Source: Panicum virgatum
Lineage: Eukaryota > Streptophyta > Magnoliopsida > Poales > Poaceae
Length of the DNA: 64,000 nucleotides
Assembly: GCF_016808335.1 (NCBI RefSeq)
Contig: NC_053136.1
Span: forward strand, 2,338,531-2,402,530
Direction: 5' to 3'
Position numbers and translations under genes: made by a program. The notes under the pieces are model-generated. The model ran no database searches. It saw only the letters and a list, made by a program, of their open reading frames with translations, and was not told the DNA's origin. This document shows, one piece after another, positions 11,904-22,676 of this stretch (positions within the stretch are counted from its first letter, which is position 1; every line of letters begins with the position of its first letter).

Positions 11904-12043
11904 CCGCCACCGCGACATACGCCTTCTGCCCACGCCGAGACTACGAGTACAGTCACAGTCTCAGATTTCGTTCCTTCTGACCGAGGATAGTAAAGGAGAG
12001 GATACATACGCTGTTTTTGTGCAGTGCATTGGCATAGTTATGT

Positions 12044-12120
12044 TACGTAGAGATGTTGGTGGCAGGATGAGGATATACGAGTACGTAGAAATGTTGGTGG
12101 CAGGATGAGGATCTACGAGT
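12044..12120 (+). repeat. 38-bp tandem duplication, invertase 3' UTR
   Basis: Two nearly identical 38-base units begin tacgtaga(g/a)atgttgg and end tacgag, starting at 12044 and 12082. They lie about 140 bases after the invertase stop. Confidence 0.85.
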
Positions 12121-12658
12121 ATGTAAATGTAGGTGCTCCTGGTTCTGCTGCGATTGATGCAGGCATCCATTCGCCAGACGTGTAGACTGGTGGGTGATTT
12201 TGGGTAGCTGAGGCTTGCAATCCGGATGCAGAACTCTAGCTGGTGGAAACGAATTTTGTAGTGGTTGGTTGAATTAACGTTGCTGCTTAATGCTCGCCAC
12301 GCTTGCCTTGTGTCCGTGCATGGATTTTCATTTGACAGAGATAACTGGGCAGGGAGATTGGTTTTACTTGCTAGCTGGACCTTTTTTTAGTCTTTTTGCA
12401 ATTTGCTAGCCGAGTCATTCATTATTGTCCCGGAGGGTTTTTTTCCTTTAAAAAAACTGAGCTGTTTTAGGGGAAAAACATCTCCGTTTGGATGTCGTCA
12501 AACTCTGCTCCGAGACTGATACGGCGTCCGTGTTTGTTTCGAATCGTATGTTGCATGTGCCTTTTGGGAACATCATGTCTGAAGCGTGTATATATATCGA
12601 TTTGTAGTGCCGACTCGTCACCAATTATCAACCAATCTTTGTTCGTCCTCTCCTCTGC

Positions 12659-14395
12659 ATGTGCGCCATGAACCTAAAGACGAGCAGGAAGAGGAAGAAG
12701 AAGACGAGCACGCCACCAGAACCTGTTCCCGAGCTTTGGGACGAGATCGTCCAGGACATCCTGGTCCGGCTGCCTGTCACATCCCTCCTGCGGTGCAGGG
12801 CCGTGTGCAAGGCGGGGCGCGCCATCATCTCCGACCCCTTCTTCACCCGGGCGCACCTCCGGCGGTCGGCCTCCAGATGCGAGCAGAACCCGTGCCTGAT
12901 CGTCACCCCGCACACCCTCATGATCCCCCGCCTCCCAGGGAAGGAGCGGAAAATCTATTCCCCGCATATGCGGGGACGCGTCGACTGTTCTTCTTCCTCC
13001 TCTCGACCCTGCCGCCGGCGAGCTAGGGGAGGAGGAGGAGGAGGGGCGGCTGCCGAGGAGAGGCGGTTGGTGGGGGAGCGGCCGCCGGGTGGTGGCGGGC
13101 GGCGGCGGCCTTTAGATTTCGGGTTGCCGGGGTCCGGGGCGGCTCCATGGCCTCCGGCTATAGAAGAGGGGTCCGGGGCCGGCGGCGGCGACGGTTCGGC
13201 CGGCGGAGGGCAAGGCGGGTCGGATAACCGGTGGGCGGTGGCCGGCGGCGGGGGCGAGAGAAGGCGGCGGCGGTGGTCGGACGGCGCGGCAGCGAGATTG
13301 GTTAGCATGGTGGTGGTGGAGGCGGCGAAGGCCGCCGGAGCCGGGGGAGGCGGTCAACGGCGGGGGCGGGGGCGCCTGTGCGACGCGTAGCTTGCCCCCG
13401 TATATGCGGGGAATAGACCCGTCCGGGAGGAGGGCTGGCCGACCGACTTCTCCAACCACATCCACTTCTACCAGTGGCACCAAGGTGCTTCCATGGCTGC
13501 GTTCATGCACGCCGAGGACTTCCACGGAGAGTTCAGTATCGTGCGCCAATTTGCCCACTGCGACGGGCTGGTGCTCGCTCCCACGGACACCGGCATCTAC
13601 CTCTTCAACCCGGCCACCAGGGAAACCGTCAAGCTGCTATCCAGCAACCGGCATCGTGGAGGTGTGTACTGCTGCTGCGATGGCTTGGGTCGAGATCCGC
13701 GCACAGGTGAGTACAAGGTAGTCCAGGCCTTCTAGCGGTCATGGGACCCTGACACGGGCAGGGGGACAGACATGGGGATGGAGGTGCTCACCGTCTCCGG
13801 CGGCAACGGCGGCGGCGCCGCCGCTTGGAGGGATATCGCAGCTCCTCTTCCATACCCTGCTTGCAATTGGTGCGCCGCTTTGGCGGTCAATGGGTTCTTG
13901 TTCTGGCGCGTCGCCAAGCACCTCCCTGAGCCTCCATGGGGTCTCATCCACCTCAACCTGGCCGACGAGACGTTCGGCATCACCACGCTGCCTGATTCGG
14001 TCGACCCGGCGCGCCCCAAAGCCTTTGCGCTGGACGAGCTGCACGGGGAGCTCTGCGTGACCGATTTTAGCGACGATGAGACCGTGACCATCTGGACGCT
14101 GGCACGCTGGCTGTGCAAGAAGATGGGAGGGTCCAAGAAGGCCAGTGTTGGGAGCGGCGTTGCGTCGTCCAGCTCGTCGGTTTTTTTCCATCCGTTGGCG
14201 TTTCTTCCCGGTGGACGAATCATGGTGTCGTCGGCTTTCCGCATCAGCATCTACGACATGGCTACCGCAGAGCTGACAACCGTGTGTCAGATGGATCACT
14301 TGAAATACGAAGGCCGCAGGGCACGAACGTGGAAGAATCTCTTCGGCTTCAACGTCCATCGGTATACGGAAAGTCTCGTTCGGATCACTGTGTAG
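12659..14395 (+). pseudogene. F-box protein gene, disrupted
   Basis: The N terminus is a basic stretch (SRKRKKK) followed by an F-box: ELWDEIVQDILVRLPVTSLL, RCRAVCKAG and ISDPFF. Downstream is an F-box-associated region with YLFNPATRE, AWRDIAAPLPYP, NGFLFWR, SAFRISIYDM and FGFNVHRYTESL, ending at a TAG at 14393-14395. All three parts share one reading frame. Two stops break it. One (13388-13390) lies inside an inserted element at 12954-13417. The other is a TAG at 13733-13735, just after EYKVVQAF. Intact relatives would act as SCF ubiquitin-ligase substrate adaptors. This copy could make at most a truncated protein. Gene structure looks intronless. Confidence 0.8.
12954..13417. mobile_element. 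GC-rich TIR element inserted in the F-box gene
   Basis: The two ends are inverted copies: the left starts TCTATTCCCCGCATATG and the right, reversed, starts TCTATTCCCCGCATATA. Similarity continues inward to a shared acgcgtcg after a small indel. Each end is also nearly self-palindromic around CATATG. The interior is GC-rich with ggcggcgg units and no recognisable gene. The F-box reading frame resumes right after it in the same frame. A TA target duplication is compatible, but no unambiguous duplication can be assigned, so the superfamily is open. Confidence 0.65.
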
Positions 14396-14630
14396 CAGCT
14401 GTTATGCGTTTCCGTCGGTTTTTGCATCTTCAGAAAAAAAATGTCTGCTTCTGTTTGTGTACACGGAAAGGCAAAAGCAGCTCGCTCTGTGCTTGTTGCT
14501 GCTTGCAACTTTTTTTATGGCTATTTTCAAGATCACCATGGTGAAATGAAAGTTGTTATAGCTAAGACAATGTATGCTGTACTTTTTATTTCCTTTTATT
14601 TAAACAGTACAAGTTTTTTTTATTTTCTTT

Positions 14631-14759
14631 CACTCTGTTCTGCTGACAACCAGCAACAGTACTTTTCTCTCACACTAAATCAGCACCAGCCAACCAACAG
14701 TATTTTTCTCTCACAGCAAATCAGCACCGACCACTAGTCACACCCAGCCGAACAGAGTG
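14631..14759. mobile_element. Small MITE upstream of LIL3
   Basis: The ends are inverted repeats: CACTCTGTTCTGCTG on the left, and CACTCTGTTCGGCTG when the right end is reversed. The flanks are TTT on both sides. The interior has two similar cagta(c/t)ttttctctcaca blocks. A relative occurs at 32416-32554. It lies about 430 bases before the LIL3 start. Confidence 0.65.
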
Positions 14760-15187
14760 TTTAACTTTTTTGACAATTTTTGGTTTCCATCAAACTCTTG
14801 CCATCCAAGTATCCTGTCGACATCACTAGCTGTGGATTTTCCGTTGAGCTCTCAACATCCCCGATCCATCCAACTCCATTTGTGATTCAATATTTGAATA
14901 CCACTCCACTCCATTTGTTCATTCATTCCAAGGCAGCGCCTCGGCGGCCATCCTTTTTTCACGTGCCGCCTCGACCACAGGCCAATGGCAGCCCAGCTAG
15001 GACGGCACCCCATCCACACTCCCGGCCACGTCAGCGCCGCGCCCGCCACGTCACCGGAAAAGAGGCCGCCCCACCCCCGGAGCCCCGAGCCCCCGAGGCC
15101 CCGACTGCCCCCTCGCCTCACACTATCCTCTCCCCTCCTCTATCTCCACGGGGCCACTGCTCGGCTGCTCCCCTCCCCAACCCCTCC

Positions 15188-16798
15188 ATGGCCATGGCGA
15201 CCCCCACCTTCTCCCCGCGCCCCGCCTCCCTCAGGCCCCTGCGGGCCGGCGCCAGGCCCCACCTCCACCTCCTCCCCTTCCCCCGCCTCCGCGCCGGCCG
15301 CAGGGGGAGCCGCCTCGAGCGCGCCGCCGCCGGGGAGGCGCCCGTCGTGGTCGCGCCGCCCAAGGAGCCCGAGGCGGAGCCGGCACCCGTCGCGGCTTCC
15401 AACGGGTCCGCCGTCAAGGCCGTCGAGGCGCCCGCGGAGGCGGCGCCGGTGCCGGCTTTCCGGGACGCGAGGTGGGTGAACGGGACCTGGGACCTCAGCA
15501 AGTTCGAGAAGGGCGGCGCCGTCGACTGGGACGCCGTCATCGACGCCGGTGAGGCTCAGATTCCTTTCTAGTATCTACTATGCTGCTGCTGAATGCTGCT
15601 GGGCTTGATGCTAGTGTGGTTGGCTGCTAACTGCTAAGCGAGCTGTGGATTCACATGCTAGAATCTGGGTGTCTCCTACCTGCTATTGGATTTGTTAGCA
15701 TTTCGCTCGAGAATATCGAAGTACTTGCTTGCATAATAGGATGTGGGATGCGCATGATGTCCACCACTGGGAGGAAAAAGCTTCCAGTTCAGTTTGTCAC
15801 GGATTGAAGCAAGATTTCAGTGGGTATATGCTGTTTGTCACTGGAAATAGCATGATTGCCGATTGAACACCTGCTGTATTTCAACTTGTGTTTTCTATAG
15901 TTGCGGAGTTGAAAATTTTGAGGATTGGATAGGATTATCCTTTTAGTTTTCAAGTTGCAACAGCTGATGGTTGAAGATGAATTTCCAGTCTACAGAGGTG
16001 CGAGATCGTTTGGATTGTGGGAGAGTTTCAGCCGATCCTAATTTGGTTTGGCACACATTTTCTGAACTGGTCTGCATTTTCGTGCATAACTCGTGTGGTT
16101 TTGTTAGCTCACGTGAAGTGCCAGGGGGAAAAAAAAACTTGATGCATACACAGCACATGCTTGCCAAATATGCATAAACTCAGACATTTGTTGGTTTGCT
16201 AGAGTGGAAGAAACATTGCTATGTCACGTGTCATGTACCTTACTGGCATTGTTGCTCCTAGGGAATGCCGCATTCAACTGATGTCACCTTTGTATGATTC
16301 CAGAGGCCAGGAGAAGGAAATGGCTTGAAGATTATCCAGAGGCCACAAATACAGATGAGGCCGTTGTCTTTGATACTTCAGTTATTCCATGGTGGGCATG
16401 GATGAAGAGGTTCCACCTTCCTGAAGCTGAGAAGCTAAATGGTAATATTCTCAACTCCTGCCATGGTGCCATTTACAACTAAAACTAATGTTCAAACTGC
16501 TCCCCCGGGCCCAATTTTCTCATCCAATGATATGGCCTATGTCTATGCAGGTCGTGCTGCCATGATTGGCTTCTTCATGGCTTACTTTGTTGATAGCTTG
16601 ACGGGCGTGGGGCTTGTCGACCAAATGGGCAACTTCTTCTGCAAAACCCTGCTGTTTGTAGCTGTGGCTGGCGTTCTGCTGATCAGGAAAAATGAGGACC
16701 TTGACTCACTGAAGAAGATAATTGACGAGACGACGTTCTATGACAAGCAATGGCAGGCAACCTGGCAAGATGAGACCACTCGGGGGCCAAAGAACTAG
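15188..16798 (+). CDS. LIL3: Light-harvesting-like protein 3, chloroplast
   Basis: Exons 15188-15548, 16304-16441 and 16551-16798 give 248 residues. The start chosen is the first ATG of [12 protein letters not shown], which opens a Ser/Arg/Pro-rich chloroplast transit peptide. The conserved core reads [55 protein letters not shown], then a chlorophyll-binding-type helix [18 protein letters not shown] (about residues 168-185), a second membrane helix near 195-212, and a C-terminal [14 protein letters not shown]. In Arabidopsis, LIL3 binds and stabilises geranylgeranyl reductase in thylakoids and so supports chlorophyll and tocopherol synthesis. Upstream in-frame sequence before 15188 is not conserved and was left out. 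Confidence 0.95.
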
Positions 16799-17452
16799 AT
16801 CAGCATTGGGGGTCTGGATGCAGAATGCTTTTCTTGTGTTGTGTTTTGTTTTACGGCCTTTTTGTTTCCCCATCTAGTGAGGCTTGCAGGAACATTTTGA
16901 CAAACATAATAATCTACGGTATCTTGTAAAAAGTATGAACTCACTTTCTGTGCTAGAGATAAATTACGCTGCAGTTTCATTTGTTATGGTTTGCCATGTA
17001 TGGGCTCAAACATTTCTCATCAGAGCAGAAAGGACAACCATGTTACGTCATTTCCATTTGTATTTCTTTTTCGTTCTTTGACAACAATTCCTCATACAGA
17101 TATGTTCAAAATCACAGAGCGTGCACTAAAAACCATTTGGATCACAAAATTGCCACATCCATTAGTGCAAGCAGCATCAGTTGCCACCTTTCACCAAATC
17201 ACCATCTACATGGGAAAACGAGAAGCATGCTCCATCCCAAATCACAATCAAGGGTAGTCTGATATCAGGCACAGGAGTCATTTACATATTGATCAAAGAA
17301 ACGTTTTGCATGCGAGTTGGATGTCTGTTCATCGAATAGTAGCATAATGCAGAACATGTCAAGGTGCCCATCTAAGAAGATAGTCTGAAACAAACCTGTG
17401 GAGAGACATTTGAGCAAAGCACGTTGGTTGATGGCTAACTGTTTACAGACTA

Positions 17453-20400
17453 CTACTTGCTTTGATCTGGCATGGAATTCAAATCAGGCATGACACGACT
17501 GAATTCTGACCTGCAATCAAAGCAAACAAATTAAACTCCATCACACCATCTTCGTGGCCATCAAGATTTTATGACACCAGAGGGAATCAGTGATTCAGTT
17601 GTAACTTCTGCAGTAAGTTAATATGATTCTTAAAAGTACAAACTGATGGGCCAAACATACTTCTGTAGTAGGTTTATTGAACTTTGGTATTCTTTCAATT
17701 CTGCATAAGGTTGGTACTCTGTCTCTTTTAATAGCGCGTACTAGAATTTCAAAAGGTCAAACTTCATAAAATTTGACTAACTTTACTGTACCAAAATGGT
17801 ATAACTAAATTCATATTTGATTGATGCTGTAATAAAATATTCATTCTGCAACAATTCATAATATATTGCAAGAGAAATTTGTTGTCAAAGTATGCTTTAG
17901 AAACCTTTCCAAATCCTAATATGCCCTATAAATAGAAACACAGGGAGTAAGAGCGTAGAAATGACAGTGCACATGTAGGAAAGCAAAATTAGTTGTAAAC
18001 TTGGTAAGGACCTGGTTGCTTATTTCCTCTATGAAGCAAACTCAACACATTTGATGCTGATTGAAGTTCAGGAATCAAATGGAGAGGAAGGAGAAGAGAA
18101 CAATACCATATATTTTCGAACAGTAACAGAGGGACTTGTGGCAAGAAACAAGAACAATAGACAAGCTTACTATCATCAAAAGGTTAAAAGAAAGAGCTCT
18201 TGAGAGGGAAAGACCTACCCACAAGTTGAACACTTCTTCTGATTCTTGCAGAATATTGACAAACAAACTGAACAAACATATCCCATGTCAATAGTCTTCT
18301 TATGGCAGAAACATCTGCAAATCAGTACTCAATGTTGGTTGCAGTGAACTTCCAGCAGTATTAAACAAAATGGACATTTTTCTTAGAAAGAATGAAATGA
18401 AACCCTGAGTTGCTAATGTCAATCAGCCTTTTGATTTGTTTGTAAAGTTGGAAGCTATGACTATCCTATTAATCCTTAACAGAGGAAATGTATTAGTACA
18501 TACGAAGCACGAAAGTCCACTCCAAGGGTCTTAGGAAGGCGCAAAAATGTTCTCGAGTGTAAATCAGTTGCAAATACAGCCTGCATCATTGTCGAAATGT
18601 GTCAATGAGCTTGAGAAACTAATTAATTCCTAAAACAGAAAAAAGCTGTACACAAAAACCATGTATGCAAACAAAGAACCCTAATTCAAAATGATATGAA
18701 ATTAAAATGAATAGGTATTGACGAATCTTAAGTGAAGAAAGAGATTTGTGTAACAAGTAGAGCTCAGTTCAGTATCTCAGACATGTGTGGATCTATTGCA
18801 TAGATTCATACAAGTAACTCCCAAATTTTGTACAAACATAAAGTTTCATTTATTAAATGTTTGCAACTCGTAATCTAGAACGATGACCAATCAACAAATA
18901 TTTTATCACAAGGCATACATAAATGCATGATAAATTTATAAACCTCTTAAGGACAATTCACAGTTAAATAACATGCAAAAGGCTAAAGATCTCTGATTTA
19001 CTATTTTCAGTTGCAAATCTACATCAGGAAAAAATAGAAGCTATAAGAAAAACATCAACTTATATTTTAAAATAACAATAATTATGTCATTTCCCTTTTA
19101 CAGGGTGGCTTCAGCTTTGTGTGCTAAAACTTCCAAAGCTCAGCCTTTTGCTATTATGTGAAAGACACACAAATTATGACCAGAACATGATTATTCTGAT
19201 GTAAGGACCATAGCAAGATTATGAATACATCATCAAGCTATCTTAGAAGTTAGAAGTAAAAGATTGGGCTATATGAGAAGTATGCAAGTACAAGCAAAGG
19301 GAGCCTGGATAACTTACAGCAAGATACTGAAACAAACCATTTAGCTCTTGGGGCTTCAAATAAATTCCTCCCGTTATGTATGAAGCCTGCAAAGTGAAGC
19401 ACCAATTCAGGACAAGAATGTTGTGGCAGCACATATTGATAAATAATCAATAAAATTCAAAAAGGGACAGAGAGTTACCTGTTGCAAGAAAGCAGAATCA
19501 TGGGTTCCCACAATACATGAATCAATTGGAACCTAAGATGTTTGTAAAATCTTTCAATCCTTATGCCACACTAGCTAATTTAAGTCTATATAAAGTTCTC
19601 CCATTGATGCATATATTTATAAGCACATTTCAACGTCCTGCAACTTATGAACCCACTAAATGCACCACACTTGAAAAGTAATAACATAGTGATTGGCCAG
19701 TGAAATGAAATGACCAATAAATCTCAATGAGACTAAAATTGGGTTAGAGGACTGATGTGATACCATGGAACGTTGAGCAGAAAATATTGAATTCATCACT
19801 GCCACATATCTGCACATGTGTTTGATTAAGTGAAAATCGAGTTCTGAAAAAAAAAACTGTCTTGTTGGAGGTGGACACATACTGTTCAGGACCATCTGGA
19901 GAACCCTGCAGACACAAAATCTGTATTTCATGTTAGTATCAACTATCATGGCATCATAGTATCTTATGTGTAAGAGCTCTGTCTACAACATTTTAAGGGA
20001 AATGCAAAGCAATATTGTCGATCAAAAGACAGGTGCCCTTCCTGTTTTATCAAATGCAATATTCTATCTTATATATATTTTCTTCTAAAGCACTCAATCA
20101 GTATTCAGTAGCAAGGATGAAGACCCAAATATTACCTAAAACCCTATATGAGAACAGGTAGGTACTCACCCGAGGTTGCGGATGTCGAGTCCCAGACCTG
20201 AAAACCCTCTGTATATCTATACACCCTCCATGTTAAGCAACACAAATGCAAAATATGATAGGCAAACGTGCAAGAATCAAGGAATCCAGACCATAGGATA
20301 CAGCACAAAGCAAGGGACAGTGCCCCAGACAGCAGTGACGCGGCATTGGCAGAAGCAACGGAACCGTTGCCCGCAGTGGCACGAGCATCTTGTGCAATGA

Positions 20401-20982
20401 ACTCCTCCACCTTGCGGCTTGCGTTTTCAAAGGTGGCCGTGACGCCTACACCACCAGCGGGGCTGGCATCGCTGGAATCAAAGATGTAGGCACAGGAGCT
20501 GACTCCAGCGGCGATGACGACCACACGGTTGAGGTGGTTCAGCAGTAGGAGTGAGTTCACGAAGTGGATCAGCTGCGCAGACATATACACTGCGTCAAGT
20601 TCAGGGGTGAATGACAAAATCTAATCAAATGGATCAGGGCACACCTAGCAACAAACCATCTATGCCCAAAACAAAACATCATCATCGGAAATCGAGCGAG
20701 GAGGCTGGGGTGAGGGGAGGGAGGCAGGGAGCGGAGGGAGAGTTAGGGTTGCGTACATTCGCGAAGAAGTCGGCGAAGGGGAGCGCAGCGGCGGCCCAGA
20801 AGAAGGGGTTCGTGTCGACGACCACCACCACGAGGCTGACGTCATCTGCACGCGCCGGGGGGTGGCACGAGAGAGAGCACGATGGCTTGTGTTAGTCAGA
20901 GCGATGCGGTGCCCGCGGAGCAGCGGAACGCGAGAGTTGGGCGTGGCTCACCGGAGTAGAGCTTGGAGTGAGCGGAGGTCAT
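17453..20982 (-). CDS. TFB4: TFIIH core subunit TFB4/p34 (GTF2H3)
   Basis: Eleven exons on the minus strand: 20982-20952, 20845-20757, 20572-20302, 20216-20170, 19920-19883, 19809-19764, 19532-19479, 19386-19318, 18580-18504, 18314-18219 and 17510-17453. Phases agree throughout and give 291 residues, close to plant orthologues. The N terminus is a von Willebrand A-like fold with [15 protein letters not shown]. The middle has [10 protein letters not shown] and YIFDSS, then [39 protein letters not shown] and [12 protein letters not shown]. The C terminus has a cysteine-rich zinc-binding segment (Cys242, 244, 255, 258, 263, 269, 272). TFIIH acts in RNA polymerase II initiation and nucleotide excision repair. 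A MULE ends about 130-160 bases upstream of the ATG and may have replaced part of the promoter. Confidence 0.93.
17730..17952. mobile_element. Degenerate Stowaway-like MITE
   Basis: The right end reads cacagggagta, matching the reversed Stowaway terminus (tactccct...). The body is AT-rich with ccaaatcctaatatgccctataaat. The left end is decayed (gcgtactagaatttc). It lies downstream, within TFB4 intron 10. Confidence 0.4.
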
Positions 20983-21139
20983 GGCCCCCGGCGGCGGCGT
21001 TGCTCCTGGATCGGCGCCGGCGGGTCGCAAGGAGAGCACCGGCGGGGGGCGTAGGTGCGGGCGCGGCGGCGCGGGCGGGTCCGGTGGCAGTTGCCGCGGT
21101 TTGGGAGGGGACGAACGGTGGAGGCAGAACGCCGGCGGT

Positions 21140-21567
21140 TTTTTTATTTTTATATTTTTTATTTTCGTTTTCTACAAAAATATATTTACGTTTTTGAAAT
21201 TTACAAGAATATACGAACGGTGGAGGCAGAAATTTCGCGGAAATTTTTGCAGAAAAGCCCCTGGAGGACCGGTCGCCCGGCAGCGGGGCGGCCGGCCCCA
21301 GGCTGTTCGGTAGCGGGGCGGCAGGCCCCGGCCATCCGGTAGTGAGGCGACCTGCTCCCCCACCTTTATATAAGGGTTGGCTGGTCCCCCACCTCTCATT
21401 TGCATCACTAAAATTTCAGGAACGAATAAAAGAGAGAGGGAGGGAGAGAGGCGAAGCCCTACCGGATTTTCGAGCCGGCGACTGCAGGTAACCAAAATTC
21501 TTCTACGCTTTACAAATAGATCATGTTGTAATTATTTTTGTTGACACAGTAGATTAGCAATCAGTTT
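21140..21567 (+). repeat. Left TIR of the MULE, with promoter and splice donor
   Basis: Contains a TATATAAGG box near 21366 and a leader ending in ggcgactgcag|gtaacc (donor near 21488), pointing inward at the GRF gene. The outer third departs from the right TIR: a cgaacggtggaggcagaa block at 21214-21231 replaces a GC-rich segment, and the same block also occurs outside at 21112-21129. Confidence 0.75.
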
Positions 21568-21623
21568 GTGATACAGTACATTAGTAATCTGATTGCCACT
21601 TGTGATTGCCAGAGCTCAACACC

Positions 21624-22210
21624 ATGGCCTCCTCAGGATCCACCTACATTCCACAGAGTAAGGTGAGGGAAACAGTCCCCCAAAAAGTCCAGATGCTTAT
21701 GTGCTTTTGCGGATCCTTTTGCAAGCTAATGAAATCCAGGGTTTTGGGGGACGATTTTGGCATTAGGTTCTTCATATGCGAGAATTACGAATATGATCTG
21801 CCCAAGTATTACGGTAAGGATCGAGTAAAGGTACTACAAAACACTATCAGAGTTTGCCACTTTCGGATCTGTTAATGACTTCTAATATGATTTGGGGAAA
21901 AACTCCACCGCCTCTATGTGATTTCGTGCAGTGGTTAGACACCGAGCAATCTCAGCAGGATAAGGACCATGGTAAGCGTCAAGCAAGGTCGGCTGCCCAA
22001 AGGTGGCAACGAATGTTGCATAAAAAACAGATAGAGGAGAAGCGCAAGAAAGATCAGGAAGAGTTTCAGAAGAAGATTGCAGAAGTGGAACGTCAGAAGA
22101 CAGAGGAACGTGAAGCTAACAGAGAAAGGAAGCGAGAAAGGGCCCGTCGTGCTAAGGAAGCAGGGTCTGAAACTATTAGGAAGAGAAAATATCCCCGGTG
22201 CACTCAGTAA
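21624..22210 (+). CDS. MULE-borne GRF-type zinc finger / coiled-coil protein
   Basis: Two coding exons, 21624-21830 and 21932-22210 (GTACTA donor, cgtgcag acceptor), give 161 residues. An upstream leader exon supplied by the TIR donor near 21488 probably splices to an acceptor near 21612, just before the ATG. Residues about 27-54 show a GRF zinc finger: C27-x-C29-G, C33, then GIRFF and C52-x-N. The rest is a strongly charged helix rich in K, E and R (QIEEKRKKDQEEFQKKIAEV, ERKRERARRAKEAG), likely a coiled coil with a nuclear-localisation-like KRK end. It occupies the place of mudrB in MuDR, but I see no mudrB similarity. The frame is intact. A role in transposition is inferred from position alone. 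Confidence 0.7.
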
Positions 22211-22676
22211 AGCACTATCATGTAATTCCGGCATTTTACATTTCCTAAGGTATGTCAGGTTTAGTCACAACACGAGGTTACCGTGTTGCATATGCCACTG
22301 TTTTTTATTTTTAAAATACCTAGTTTACAGCAAAGGTCACAACGTTATTTACCGTAGTAGTACGAACGCTTTAGGCCTCTGCTTTGTAATCATAGCATTG
22401 TTTATAAAATTATATTGCAAGCCGGGAATTTATGGTTTGTAACCTACCTTATCCTTCTATTTTCAGTACACTATATTTAGTTAGCAATCTAATTCAAGCA
22501 ACCTACCCATTTAGAATTGCAACCAAGAAACCTTACTACACAAATAAATTCGTATTGTTACATGCTACCATCTGCTTCAAATACATATCCATACATAACA
22601 AAATGTAATTGTCACATACAGGTGAGAATACATATCCATACATCTGGTTCAAATACATATCCATATATAACGAAAT

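Noticed and set aside
12946..13425. 8-bp hAT TSD for the F-box insertion
   Set aside because: No 8-bp direct repeat borders the TIRs. The repeated tatgcgggga arises from the palindromic ends.
14780..15187. In-frame upstream extension of LIL3
   Set aside because: It is not opened by a convincing ATG context, and it precedes a clean transit peptide beginning at 15188.
20144..20617. A single 157-codon gene on the minus strand
   Set aside because: It is exon 3 of TFB4 extended through the following intron.
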